In this document: positions 52,784-61,865 of the stretch, one piece after another
How positions within the stretch are numbered: position 1 is the first letter of the stretch
Layout of the letters: each line of letters begins with the position of its first letter
NCBI RefSeq assembly: GCF_002159765.1
Contig: NZ_NFJH01000011.1
Span: 1-64,000, forward strand
Direction: 5' to 3'
Source of the DNA: Collinsella sp. An268
GTDB taxonomy: Bacteria > Actinomycetota > Coriobacteriia > Coriobacteriales > Coriobacteriaceae
Length of the DNA stretch: 64,000 nt
The notes under the pieces: model-generated
What the model was told of the DNA's origin: nothing
Seen by the model: only the letters and a program-made list of their open reading frames with translations
Databases searched by the model: none
Program-made: the position numbers and the translations under genes

Positions 52784-54487
52784 TTACCACGGGTACGCAT
52801 GGACCTCCACGGTCGTGAAGGCAGGCACATCGCTCCCGAGCGACGTCACCTCGAACGGAACGGTTGCGCCCACCGCGGGCTCGGACACAAAGCCAACCTC
52901 GCCCCATACCATCTGTCCCTGTGCATCGCGGCCAATCGCCACGATCGCCACCTGGTTGCCCCCGTATGCCTCGTCCCCGCGCGCAACGAACGTCAGCTCC
53001 CCCGTCACTACCGTTCCTCCCAGCAGGTCCTGCGAGGTCGTCACGCCCGATACGGTATAGGAGCTCGATGCACCCGACCCCTGCTCGACCTCCCAATCAC
53101 CCGGACGCGCGATGCTAAACTCAACGCTTGCGGGTGCGGCCCCATTGCCGGCCTGCCCTCCCCAATAGTGCGTCTCACCGGGAAACAGGCTGTTCAGCAC
53201 CTGCGTGTCTGAAAAGAGGACGTTGCCGTCGGCATCGCGCCCTGTAATCAGAACGGTGGGAAAGAGCGCCGTCACATCATCGTCCGTGTTGGCGATACCG
53301 ACCGCATAGCGCACGAAGCCCCCAGAGCTGACATACCACGAGCTCTCGGTAATCGTGAGGGCCTTCGCCGCCTCCTCCACCAGCTCGCCTGTGGAGGTAC
53401 CGGCCCCGACGGTCGTCTGACCGCCTGATGGCGCGCGATTCTGCTGCTGCACGGCACCTTGCTGAGCGTCCCCGCCACGGTCGCCCGCAGGGTCCGCAGC
53501 GGCGAAGAGGCCGCCCGACGCAAACCACGCGCCGCAGGCGATTGCCGCCACAAGCACCAGCGCCGCCACCGCAAGCAGCGGGCGGCGCAATGACCGCCGG
53601 GGGCGAGGGCACGCGAAGTCTGGGGGCACGGTAGGCGACGGTGCGCCGCCGAACGCCGGTGCACCGGAAGCGGCCTGCACTTCGGCCGTCTGCTGCCCCG
53701 TGGCAGCCTGGCTCCCCGCGTCCGCATCGGGCGCTGCCCCGGCAAAAGCTGCGCCGAGGTCTGCCGCCGTCTGATAGCGCGCGCTCGGCTCAAAGGCGCA
53801 TGCGCGCTCAATCACCGCGCGCAGGCCCTCGGGCAACCCCGCAATGTGCGCACGAAGCTCCCGGGCAGAGTTGCCCTCGGGCAGCGCCCCGGTTGCCGCG
53901 TACGCAACCACACGGCCCACGGCATACAGGTCCGCCCGCGCATCCACCATCGTGAACCCATGCTGCTCGGGCGCTGCAAAGCCCCATGTTCCCTGCGGAT
54001 TCTTCTGGCTATCGTCCTCAAGCGCCGGCACGCCCGCGCACCCGAAGTCGATAAGATGCGCCCCGTCTTTTGCCAGTACGATGTTGGCGGGCGCGACGTC
54101 CCGGTGCACCGCGCCGTGCGCATGCAGGTCGGCAAGCGCCTCGCACAGATCGTGCGCCAGGGCACGCGCCCGCTCGGGGGCAAGCGCTCCCTCGCGCTCC
54201 ACGACCTCGGCCAAGGTGTCTCCCGGCACATAGTCGCATACCACCACAAACTCATCCGGCAGCTCATAGGTCGTCCGAATCCTCGGCAAACGTGAGCTCT
54301 CGCATTGAGAGAGCACCGCCCACACCACGCGGTTGGCCCGCTCGCGCGGCAGGCGCTTGCGCACAAAGGGACCCACGTCGCCCAGCGTCACGAGCTCCGT
54401 CGTGCCCGCCGGACCGCACGCCAACCTCCGCTCGACAACGTAGGCGTCGTCGATATTCATGCCGTGCAGCGTTGCATGCTCGTCCAT
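52784..54487 (-). CDS. Transmembrane serine/threonine protein kinase
   Basis: 567 residues from ATG 54487. The kinase domain (about 15-250) has Lys44 (FVRKRLP), the catalytic loop HRDVAPANIVL (128-138; Ala instead of the usual Lys two residues after Asp), DFG (147-149), and APE (172-174); the Gly-rich loop is poor. An Ala/Pro linker, one membrane helix (about 302-322), a Gln/Gly-rich spacer and an extracellular domain rich in beta strands (ITESSWYVSSGGFVRYAVGI, FSDTQVLNSLFPGETHYWGG; FxLYD-like) follow. It likely senses an envelope signal and phosphorylates cytoplasmic partners, with the adjacent HTH protein a candidate. Confidence 0.82.
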   Translation of the reverse strand: MDEHATLHGMNIDDAYVVERRLACGPAGTTELVTLGDVGPFVRKRLPRERANRVVWAVLSQCESSRLPRIRTTYELPDEFVVVCDYVPGDTLAEVVEREGALAPERARALAHDLCEALADLHAHGAVHRDVAPANIVLAKDGAHLIDFGCAGVPALEDDSQKNPQGTWGFAAPEQHGFTMVDARADLYAVGRVVAYAATGALPEGNSARELRAHIAGLPEGLRAVIERACAFEPSARYQTAADLGAAFAGAAPDADAGSQAATGQQTAEVQAASGAPAFGGAPSPTVPPDFACPRPRRSLRRPLLAVAALVLVAAIACGAWFASGGLFAAADPAGDRGGDAQQGAVQQQNRAPSGGQTTVGAGTSTGELVEEAAKALTITESSWYVSSGGFVRYAVGIANTDDDVTALFPTVLITGRDADGNVLFSDTQVLNSLFPGETHYWGGQAGNGAAPASVEFSIARPGDWEVEQGSGASSSYTVSGVTTSQDLLGGTVVTGELTFVARGDEAYGGNQVAIVAIGRDAQGQMVWGEVGFVSEPAVGATVPFEVTSLGSDVPAFTTVEVHAYPW

Positions 54488-54504
54488 CGCAGATCGCCCG
54501 CCCC

Positions 54505-54963
54505 TCACGCGCGGCCGCCGTCGGCGTCGTCTTTGGGATCGAACAGGGGCCTCTCGCCCAAGCGGTAGAGTTCGTCGTCGCACGCCACGCGCGTCATGTC
54601 GTGTTCGATGCACCAGAGGATGATGGCGTCGCGCCGGCGCTTGGGCCACAGCTCGGAAACCCCGGCGAGCCGCAGCAGGCGCTGGGTCTCGCGCACGTCG
54701 CAGGAGAGCCCCAGCGCGAGCATGATGGCGTTATCGCGCCCCGGCATGCTCTTACCCTTGAAGATGTCGTACACGAACGTGATGTTGACACCCGATCGAC
54801 GCGATAGCTCGGAGCGGTTGATGCCGCGGTCGGCCAACAGCTCGCGCAGGTAATCGGTAAGCGCGCGGTCGATCACGGCGTCGCGCTCGCCCAGATACGC
54901 CTCGGGCGCCTCGGCGGCGAGCAGGCGCTCGAGTAGGTCCTCGGTCAGACGCTCCTGTTTCAT
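54505..54963 (-). CDS. HTH protein, kinase-associated family (paralogue 2)
   Basis: 152 residues. The helix-turn-helix is at about 42-75 (LLADRGINRSELSRRSGVNI, FVYDIFKGKSMPGRDNAIML), then RLLRLAGVSELWPKRRRDAI and LWCIEHDMTRVACDDELYRL. It is a clear paralogue of the protein at 50370-50873. It lies 17 bases upstream of the kinase gene and 6 bases after the membrane protein gene, so all three form one operon. Whether it acts on DNA or as a kinase substrate or adaptor is not shown. Confidence 0.75.
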   Translation of the reverse strand: MKQERLTEDLLERLLAAEAPEAYLGERDAVIDRALTDYLRELLADRGINRSELSRRSGVNITFVYDIFKGKSMPGRDNAIMLALGLSCDVRETQRLLRLAGVSELWPKRRRDAIILWCIEHDMTRVACDDELYRLGERPLFDPKDDADGGRA

Positions 54964-54969
54964 ACGCCC

Positions 54970-55974
54970 TCACGCCCTGCCCGCGCGCGTGATGCCCTCG
55001 CCCTGGGAGCGGCGGCGCGGCGGCGTCTTGAGGCTGGTCGCGCGCGCCTTCAGTGCGGCGGCAGGCGCCTCGATGTTGATGCCGAGCAGAAGATTTGCCA
55101 TCCACAGGTAGAAAACCAGCACGAGAACGGGAATGAGGCACGACGTTACGATCATGACCGCAAACTGCTCGATGAGGTTGTTGAGCTGGCCCAAGATCTC
55201 GTCGGACACGCTCGCAAGACCGCTCGCCACCGCGTCGGGAATGCCCTGGAAGAAACCGAGGAGGCTGTCGATGGGGTTCCCCGCGCCCTCTGACTCCCCC
55301 TGTTGCACCTCATTCGCACCGGCCGCGTCTTCGGCCGCCTCAGCCGCCGCCGAGGCCTCGAGCGACGTCTGATACGTTTTGTCGATGGTGTTGGTGACCC
55401 ACACGCTCGTGGGGATCGTGCAGAGCAATACCGCCGCAAGCACCACGAGCTTGAGGGCAAGCTTGGCCATGACGTTGCTGAGCGTCAGACGCCCGTACGT
55501 CATGACGGCGATGATGCCGAGGACGCACCCCACAGGCACCAACAGCCCAAATGCCGCCGCCCCAAAGATTGTGAGCAGGTATTTCTCCAAAAAGACGATG
55601 GCGAGGATGATGCCGAAGTTACCGGCCAGCTCGATGAGCTTCTCAGCGATGGGCGTGCCCGCATCGCCGGGTATGGCCGAGAGGCCGGCCGATGCCGCCG
55701 CAGACGCCGCCGTGAGCCCCATAACGTTATCGATCTTGGCGTCGAGCGTCTGCGTTAACCCCACGTATGTATCGGGGTTGGAGAACACCATGCGCAGCGG
55801 GATGAAGGAGATGAGCGCGACGACGACGAGGACGGCCGCCACGATGCGCCGATGCCGCGCCAAAAGCTCGCCCAGCATAAGCGGGCCGTCGCCCGCAGAA
55901 ACCTCGACCGTAACCGCCTCGTAGGTATCCGCGGGCTCCAGCTGCCCCTGAGGACCGTTGCTCACATCCGCCAT
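54970..55974 (-). CDS. Polytopic membrane protein of the kinase operon
   Basis: 334 residues from ATG 55974 (GGGGGAG upstream). About five membrane helices: IVAAVLVVVALISFIPL (about 42-60), a pair around AAAFGLLVPVGCVLGIIAVM, LVVLAAVLLCTIPTSVWV and MIVTSCLIPVLVLVFYLWMA near the C-terminus; between the last two is a large extracytoplasmic loop (AEAAEDAAGANEVQQGESEG). The tail is basic. Family not recognised. First gene of an operon with the HTH and kinase genes, so it may be the kinase's membrane partner or target. Confidence 0.65.
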   Translation of the reverse strand: MADVSNGPQGQLEPADTYEAVTVEVSAGDGPLMLGELLARHRRIVAAVLVVVALISFIPLRMVFSNPDTYVGLTQTLDAKIDNVMGLTAASAAASAGLSAIPGDAGTPIAEKLIELAGNFGIILAIVFLEKYLLTIFGAAAFGLLVPVGCVLGIIAVMTYGRLTLSNVMAKLALKLVVLAAVLLCTIPTSVWVTNTIDKTYQTSLEASAAAEAAEDAAGANEVQQGESEGAGNPIDSLLGFFQGIPDAVASGLASVSDEILGQLNNLIEQFAVMIVTSCLIPVLVLVFYLWMANLLLGINIEAPAAALKARATSLKTPPRRRSQGEGITRAGRA

Positions 55975-56039
55975 AGCTCCCCCAATCCCCGCGAGGCGCG
56001 CCGCCCCCGCAGCTTCTTCGTTGGGTCCACTATAGCAGG

Positions 56040-56136
56040 CAGAAAACCCCTCGCGAACGATGCCTTGCCATGCCCGCGAGTGCTTATCTGCCGTTTGAGG
56101 CCCCTTGAGGGGCGTCGGATGCCAGAAAAGCACTCG
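56040..56136. repeat. 60-bp palindromic repeat, copy 2, with an extra half-unit
   Basis: Positions 56077-56136 match copy 1 (4174-4233) in length, end sequence (CGAGTG...CACTCG), inner GCAGA/TCTGCC words and the central CCCCTTnAGGGG-type palindrome. A further partial copy (GCAGAAAACCCCTCGCG, from about 56040) lies just upstream in direct orientation to the right half. Confidence 0.75.
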
Positions 56137-56509
56137 TCAGCGAGCCGGGAGCGTGGGAAAACGGACCTGCCGCCCCTTGCCCGCTGGCTGCACTGAACGC
56201 CCCACGGAGAGGGCAAGAGCCAAACAGGTCGAGCGTTACTACCATCTCTGGCGGAATAGTGAAGTAGCCGGCGCGAGGCGGATAAAGAACCCGCAGGTAG
56301 AGCGTGTACGCATGCACGGGCCTACTCGGAGGCGCCTCCGGAAATTGCAGTAAACCTCGATGTAGCGCCCGCGCACGTGGCAAAAGAGGCTCTATGCGGC
56401 CTGCGCGAGCGCGATCTACCACCACCCCTCGGCGTCACCCCCTATTCGACGTTTCCCAAGGGCGCACGGCCTCCTAGCATGCACAACACGTTCGCCGAAG
56501 AGCCTCGAT
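56137..56509. other. Gap between the kinase operon and the anti-sigma gene
   Basis: About 370 bases without a supported gene. Frames on either strand are arginine-rich and lack ribosome sites. AGGCGCCT (56330-56337) is a short perfect palindrome. Confidence 0.35.
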
Positions 56510-57859
56510 TCAGTCCACCCTCTCACCCGCCTCAACCGCATCATTGATAACCACCGCTTCAACCTCATCGGGGTCAACAACACGGTCGGCGAGGGTGAGG
56601 TCGTACGTCACAACGGCTTGGCCGTTGGCATTCCTACCAATGCTTGAGGGCATTGCGCCAACGTATTGGCCGTCATCAATGCCCAGCACCCGGATGCGCT
56701 CACCATCTCGCATGACTACATCAAGCGATGTGAGCGCAAGCCGCTGAGCCTCCCGATTGATCGACCCGGCATCAGGCTGAACGCCCTGGCCATCGGAGCT
56801 CTGTGCCCCATAGGTGACAAGCGGCGCTGTATCCACCGTATAGCGCACATGTATGCTCACAGGAGACATCTCGAGTGCGGTAACCTGCGCATCATGACCG
56901 CCCACGGAAACGGTCTGGCCCGCCGTGAACGCGCAAGACCTCTGCGTATAGGCCAACGGAACCTCCAGCTCCCAAGTGCCGTCGGCGATGGTCTCCTCTC
57001 CCGAGGTGTCCCACGTGCACAGACGGGAGAACCGAACGGACGCCACCGGCACCGCACCCCACGCCCCATCAAGCTGCCCCTCGCCAAACACGAGGCGCTG
57101 CACCACTTGAACGGCGTTGTCAGAGGGGTCGGCGTCGTAGAGCGAGAGACTCGTCTCACGGGGCATCTCCCCGTTCACACGCGCCTCAACCTCAGAGAAC
57201 GCCAAGCGCAGCAACGGATATGCGTACCCCTCCCCTCCGACGCTCAGCAGGTACGCATCGCCCGTCCTGCTTTTTACCACCAGTCCCGCCGTATCAAATG
57301 CGTCGCCATCTACCGTGGAAAGCGAGTACACGACAACGCAAGAACGCGCATCTCCCACCACCGCCTCAGCCGCGAGCGTGAGACCGGCATCGGTGCAGGA
57401 TACACCCGGGACAGCGGCAACACCCTCGGACTGCGCGGTCTCGGCCGATACGGGGCCAAACAGATCGGACAAAGCCGCCCCAAGAGTGCGGAACACGCCT
57501 GCCGCCTGCACCGATGTCACTCCCGCAAGGCACATCAGGAGCAAAACCGTCGCAGCGATACGGTACGGATATGTCCAGGGAGCACCGGCGCGCTGGAGAC
57601 GTCCGGTGCGCCTGGGCTGCCAGGGCAGGACAGCGCGCTGGGGCCGCCCGGAGGGCGACGGCGCCAGGCCCGACACCGCTGATGGCTGAGACGCAAAAGG
57701 CACACGCACGCTACATTCGGGCATCGTTGGATCCGCACCACCGACCTTCCCCTCATTCTCCAGCGCGGCGACCAATCGCGTGACCATGCGCGCCTTCACC
57801 TCAGGCGCAAGCGCAAAACCGTCGAGAGCCTCCCGATACAGCTCAGAAGTCGAACTCAT
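56510..57859 (-). CDS. Membrane-bound anti-sigma-like protein (DUF4179-like)
   Basis: 449 residues. A cytoplasmic part (1-98, with a helical start ELYREALDGFALAPEVKARM typical of anti-sigma domains) is followed by one membrane helix (about 100-121) and a large extracytoplasmic domain of strands (SCTDAGLTLAAEAVVGDARS, LSTVDGDAFDTAGLVVKSRT, GTWELEVPLAYTQRSCAFTA). Its ATG lies 17 bases inside the end of the sigma factor gene (GTAGGGG upstream), the usual coupled arrangement. It presumably holds the sigma factor at the membrane until an envelope signal arrives. Confidence 0.7.
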   Translation of the reverse strand: MSSTSELYREALDGFALAPEVKARMVTRLVAALENEGKVGGADPTMPECSVRVPFASQPSAVSGLAPSPSGRPQRAVLPWQPRRTGRLQRAGAPWTYPYRIAATVLLLMCLAGVTSVQAAGVFRTLGAALSDLFGPVSAETAQSEGVAAVPGVSCTDAGLTLAAEAVVGDARSCVVVYSLSTVDGDAFDTAGLVVKSRTGDAYLLSVGGEGYAYPLLRLAFSEVEARVNGEMPRETSLSLYDADPSDNAVQVVQRLVFGEGQLDGAWGAVPVASVRFSRLCTWDTSGEETIADGTWELEVPLAYTQRSCAFTAGQTVSVGGHDAQVTALEMSPVSIHVRYTVDTAPLVTYGAQSSDGQGVQPDAGSINREAQRLALTSLDVVMRDGERIRVLGIDDGQYVGAMPSSIGRNANGQAVVTYDLTLADRVVDPDEVEAVVINDAVEAGERVD

Positions 57860-58421
57860 CCCCTACAACCCCCTTCAACATGCCGCGCAGCCGCCTGCGA
57901 CCGCGCGAGAGCCGTGCCGCGACCGCGGCCTCGGTGCAGCCGAGCGCACGGGCAATGTCACGGACCTCGTACTCTTCGTAATAGCGCAGGTAGATGGCAA
58001 TGCGCAGAGATGCCGGCAACCGCATGACCGCATCTAGAACACATGCCATCCGGTCTTGCTCCGCCGCCTCGCTCTGCACGCGCGGCGCGACAAGCTCCGG
58101 AGCATCCTCCAGCGAGACCGAGCTGCGCAGCCGATTGCGCCGCAGAATGTCCTTGCAGGCGTTCATGGCCACGCGGAGAACCCAGGCGCGCTCGTGTTCC
58201 TCGCTCTCAAAAGGCTCCTGGCGTCGCAGGGCCTTCAAGAGCGTCTCTTGGCAGATGTCCTCCGCATCCTGCGTAGAGTGCAGATAGGTGTAGCTCAGGC
58301 GCAAGATGCAGTCCGCATACCTCTGCACCAACTGCTCGGCCCGAGCCGCCGCGACATGGCCCCTCAAAAGCTGCCGGTCTCTCCCGTCGCCCGAAGTAGA
58401 CAGCTCCTCTTCGCCACGCAT
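57843..58421 (-). CDS. ECF-type RNA polymerase sigma factor
   Basis: 192 residues. Region 2 (YADCILRLSYTYLHSTQDAE, DICQETLLKALRR; about 35-70) and region 4 (LDAVMRLPASLRIAIYLRYY, EEYEVRDIARALGCTEAAVA; about 128-170) are complete and separated by a short linker, as in ECF sigma factors. It would direct RNA polymerase to stress-type promoters, likely including its own; no promoter copy was identified here. It is co-transcribed with the anti-sigma gene. Confidence 0.88.
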   Translation of the reverse strand: MRGEEELSTSGDGRDRQLLRGHVAAARAEQLVQRYADCILRLSYTYLHSTQDAEDICQETLLKALRRQEPFESEEHERAWVLRVAMNACKDILRRNRLRSSVSLEDAPELVAPRVQSEAAEQDRMACVLDAVMRLPASLRIAIYLRYYEEYEVRDIARALGCTEAAVAARLSRGRRRLRGMLKGVVGDEFDF

Positions 58422-58599
58422 CGTCTCACCCCCCCCCTGAGGAGATTGCCTCCCTTTACCTACTACACGAAGAAAGCCCTCGGTTCTGACAGATTATTTC
58501 GGCGTCGGCGCTTGTGCACTTTGCCCGCGCCGCGCACGACGGAAAACCGAGCACCGGAGCGGAAGGCGAAGGTGCGCGACATGGGCTTTGCAGGGAGAT

Positions 58600-58750
58600 G
58601 GCACACTCGCGACGGAAAACTGCACGAGAGACGAGGCACCCCGCGCAGCCGCATAACAAACAACGCCCTGACCTACAGCTTCATCATGCAGATCAGGGCG
58701 TGTACGCGGGCAGGTCCCGTTCTTACTCAGTTTTCCGTCGCGAGTGGGCC
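58600..58750. repeat. 23-bp inverted repeat with internal hairpin
   Basis: Arms 58600-58622 and 58728-58750 (core ACTCGCGACGGAAAACTG) are reverse complements with one mismatch. Inside, ACGCCCTGA pairs with TCAGGGCGT. A further GACGGAAAAC copy lies near 58538. The 412-base gap 58422-58833 contains no supported gene. Confidence 0.7.
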
Positions 58751-58833
58751 AGAGGGCGCGCGGCACTCGGCAGGCACCCCACGCGCAGGGCGCGCGATCT
58801 GCGCGGCGGCCGCAGCTGCGCCTCCGTAGGACT

Positions 58834-59943
58834 CTACAGGTGCGCCACCACCTGGTCTCCCATAGCTGCCGTGCCGAGCACCCGGTCGGCGGGCGTCGTG
58901 GCGTCGGCGATGTCGCGCGTACGCCAGCCCTCGTCGAGCACCTCGGTCACCGCCCGGCGGATGTCGTCGGCCGCCGCGGCCATGTCGAAGCTGTAGCGCA
59001 GCATCATCTCCACCGAGAGGATCTGCGCGAGCGGGTTCGCGATGCCCTGCCCCGCGATGTCCGGGGCGCTGCCGTGACTCGGCTCGTAGAGCGCCACGCC
59101 ATCACCCAGGCTCGCCGAGGCGAGCATGCCGAGCGAACCGGTGATCTGCGCCGCCTCGTCGGAGAGGATGTCGCCGAACATGTTCTCGGTCACCACCACG
59201 TCAAAGGTCGCCGGGCGGTTGATGAGCTGCATGGCGGCGTTGTCCACCAGCACGTCCTCGAGCTCCACGTCGGGGTATTCCTCCGCGCCGATGCGGTGGA
59301 CGATCTCGCGCCACATGCGGCTCGTCTCGAGCACGTTGGCCTTGTCGACGCTCGACACCTTGCCGCGGCGCTTGCGCGCCGCCTCGAACGCCTGCCGGGC
59401 GATCCGCTCGATCTCGTACTCGCGGTACTCGAGCGTGTCATAGGCGCGCTGCCCCGGCGCACCGTCCGCACCGGCGCCGGGCTCGTTGAAGAAGCGCTCG
59501 CGGCGACCGAAGTACAGGCCGCCCGTGAGCTCGCGCACGATCATCATGTCCACGCCGTCGATGACCTCGGGGCGCAGCGTCGAGGCGCCCGCAAGCGCCG
59601 CGAAGATCTGCACGGGGCGCAGGTTGGTGTAGAGGCCGAGCTCCTTGCGGATGCGCAGGAGCCCCTGCTCGGGGCGGGGCGCCGCGGGGTCGGTCGAGTC
59701 CCATTTGGGCCCGCCGACCGAGGCGAGCAGCACCGCGTCGGCCGCGCGGGCGGCGTCAAGCGTCTCGTCGGGCAGGGGGTCACCGGCAGCATCGATGGCG
59801 GCGCCGCCGATGAGCGCGTCGGCGCAGGCAAACGCGCAGTCGTACTTGTCACCCACTGCGGTGAGCACCTTCTTGCCCTCGGCGATAATCTCGGGGCCGA
59901 TGCCGTCTCCCGGCAGGCAGCAGATCTGATAGGTCTTCTTCAC
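58834..59943 (-). CDS. leuB: 3-isopropylmalate dehydrogenase
   Basis: 369 residues. [10 protein letters not shown] near the start, [19 protein letters not shown] (substrate arginines) and the NAD/Mg site [24 protein letters not shown] region (quoted in parts) identify LeuB, which oxidises and decarboxylates 3-isopropylmalate. GTG at 59943 is chosen: GGAG lies 7 bases upstream and the N-terminus ([13 protein letters not shown]) then has the standard length; a longer frame has no family support. It is the last gene of leuACDB. Confidence 0.93.
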   Translation of the reverse strand: MKKTYQICCLPGDGIGPEIIAEGKKVLTAVGDKYDCAFACADALIGGAAIDAAGDPLPDETLDAARAADAVLLASVGGPKWDSTDPAAPRPEQGLLRIRKELGLYTNLRPVQIFAALAGASTLRPEVIDGVDMMIVRELTGGLYFGRRERFFNEPGAGADGAPGQRAYDTLEYREYEIERIARQAFEAARKRRGKVSSVDKANVLETSRMWREIVHRIGAEEYPDVELEDVLVDNAAMQLINRPATFDVVVTENMFGDILSDEAAQITGSLGMLASASLGDGVALYEPSHGSAPDIAGQGIANPLAQILSVEMMLRYSFDMAAAADDIRRAVTEVLDEGWRTRDIADATTPADRVLGTAAMGDQVVAHL

Positions 59944-59986
59944 GTTACAGCTCCAATCGATTGACGAGGGGCCGGCGGCAAACGGG

Positions 59987-60502
59987 TTATCGAGCGGCAT
60001 CTTGCGCTCCGTCCGCCAGCTTCCTGCGCGTGCGCTCGACCAAGCCGCCCGCCTCGATGATCTCGGCGATAAAGGGCGGGAACGGCTCAGCCGTGAAGGT
60101 CGCACCGGTATCGAGATTCGAGATGGTGCCGGTCTCGGTATCCACCGCCACGCGTGCGCCGTCGGCGATGGCGTCGACCGCCTCGGGGCACTCGAGGATC
60201 GCGAGGCCGACGTTGATGGCGTTACGGTAGAAGATGCGGGCGAAGCTCTTGGCGATGACGCAGGAGACGCCCGCCGCCTTGAGCGCGACCGGCGCGTGCT
60301 CACGGCTCGAGCCGCAACCGAAGTTCTCCTCGGCAACGACGATGTCACCCGGCTGCACCCGCGTGGCAAACGTGGGGTCGAGGTCCTCCATCGCGTGCGC
60401 CGCCAAGTGCGCATGGTCGGAGCTGTTGAGGTAGCGCGCCGGGATGATCACGTCGGTATCGACGTCTCGGCCATAGCGAAATACGGTGCCTTCAAAATGC
60501 AT
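59987..60502 (-). CDS. leuD: 3-isopropylmalate dehydratase small subunit
   Basis: 171 residues, the short (archaeal-type) LeuD length. Motifs: [15 protein letters not shown] near the start and [13 protein letters not shown] (about 59-71). With LeuC it isomerises 2- to 3-isopropylmalate. GGAGGGAT precedes the ATG. It lies between leuC and leuB. Confidence 0.94.
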   Translation of the reverse strand: MHFEGTVFRYGRDVDTDVIIPARYLNSSDHAHLAAHAMEDLDPTFATRVQPGDIVVAEENFGCGSSREHAPVALKAAGVSCVIAKSFARIFYRNAINVGLAILECPEAVDAIADGARVAVDTETGTISNLDTGATFTAEPFPPFIAEIIEAGGLVERTRRKLADGAQDAAR

Positions 60503-60514
60503 GGGTTATCCCTC

Positions 60515-60600
60515 CGCAATGGGTTAAAACGAACACGTCCCCAAATGGGTCATGGGCGCGGGACGAGATGAGTCATAACGACCCCGTCCCCAAATGAATC
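60515..60600. repeat. Two direct repeats between leuC and leuD
   Basis: The word CGTCCCCAAATG occurs twice, 59 bases apart, each preceded by AACGA and followed by a TCA (ACGAACACGTCCCCAAATGG and ACGACCCCGTCCCCAAATGA). The 96-base gap interrupts genes that are normally close. Confidence 0.6.
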
Positions 60601-61864
60601 ACAGGTCGCTCGGCAGGGCGATGTGGCCGGCGACGGCCGAGGCCGCCGCCACCGCGGGGCTCGCAAGGTAGACCTCAGAGGTGGGGTCGCCCATGCGCCC
60701 GACGAAGTTGCGGTTGGTGGTCGAGACGCAGCGCTCGCCCGCCGCGAGGATGCCCATGTAGCCTCCCAGGCACGGGCCGCACGTGGGCGTCGAGAACACG
60801 CAGCCGGCATCGATGAAGACATCGGCCAGGCCCTCGGCCATGCACTGCTTGAAGACAGCCTGCGTCGCGGGAATCACGATGCAGCGTACGCGCTCGCTTA
60901 CGCGGCGGCCGCGCAGCACCTCGGCTGCGGCGCGCATATCCTCGATGCGGCCGTTGGTGCAGCTGCCGATAACCGCCTGGTCGATGGCAATGTGGCGGCT
61001 CTCCTCCACGGGATGCGTGTTGGAGGGAAGGTGCGGCCAGCTGACGCAGGGCTTGATGTCGGCCGCATCGATGTGGATGACCTGGGCGTACTCCGCGTCC
61101 GCGTCGGCATGGTACTCCACGCCAGCGCGCTCGCCGCGGCCCGCGAGCCAGGCGCGCGTCACATCGTCGACCTCCATGATGCCCGCCTTGCCGCCCGCCT
61201 CGATCGCCATGTTGGAGATGCACATGCGCCCCTCCATGGAGAGGTTCGCGATGGTGGATCCGGTAAACTCCATCGCCTGGTAGAGGGCCCCGTCGACGCC
61301 GATCTGGCCGATGATGTGGAGGATGATGTCCTTGGCGGTGGCCCCGTCGGCGAGCTCTCCCTCGATGACGAACTTGATGGTGGGCGGTACCTTGAACCAC
61401 GCGCGCCCCGTGGCGAGGCCCACGCCGGCGTCCGTCGACCCCACACCGGTGGAAAACGCGCCGAGGGCACCGTAGGTGCACGTGTGGCTATCGGCGCCGA
61501 TGATAAGGTCGCCCGGCACCACGACGCCCTGCTCCGGCAGCAGCGCATGCTCGATGCCCGCGCACCCCTGCTCCCAGTAGTGCACGATCTTCTGCTCGCG
61601 GGCGAAGTCGCGCATCTTCTTGGTCTGCTCGGCACTCTTGATGTCCTTGTTGGGCGCGTAGTGGTCGGGCACGAGGCAGACGCGCTCGCGGTCGAAGACC
61701 TCGGATGCGCCGAGCTCGCGAAAGACGTCGATGGCGATGGGCGCGGTGATGTCGTTGGCGAGCACGATGTCGAGGTCGCATTCGACGAGCTGACCGGGGC
61801 GCACCTCATCGAGCTCGGCATGGGCCGCCAAGATCTTCTCGGCAACGGTCATGGGACGTGGCAT
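60599..61864 (-). CDS. leuC: 3-isopropylmalate dehydratase large subunit
   Basis: 421 residues, the length of the LeuC/HacA-like branch. The [4Fe-4S] ligands are in IGSCTNGRIEDM (about 300) and CVFSTPTCGPCLGG (about 355-370); DSHTCTYGALGAF is present. It works with LeuD in the cytoplasm as an aconitase-like isomerase. The start ATG is one base after the leuA stop. Confidence 0.94.
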   Translation of the reverse strand: MPRPMTVAEKILAAHAELDEVRPGQLVECDLDIVLANDITAPIAIDVFRELGASEVFDRERVCLVPDHYAPNKDIKSAEQTKKMRDFAREQKIVHYWEQGCAGIEHALLPEQGVVVPGDLIIGADSHTCTYGALGAFSTGVGSTDAGVGLATGRAWFKVPPTIKFVIEGELADGATAKDIILHIIGQIGVDGALYQAMEFTGSTIANLSMEGRMCISNMAIEAGGKAGIMEVDDVTRAWLAGRGERAGVEYHADADAEYAQVIHIDAADIKPCVSWPHLPSNTHPVEESRHIAIDQAVIGSCTNGRIEDMRAAAEVLRGRRVSERVRCIVIPATQAVFKQCMAEGLADVFIDAGCVFSTPTCGPCLGGYMGILAAGERCVSTTNRNFVGRMGDPTSEVYLASPAVAAASAVAGHIALPSDL

Positions 61865-61865
61865 C

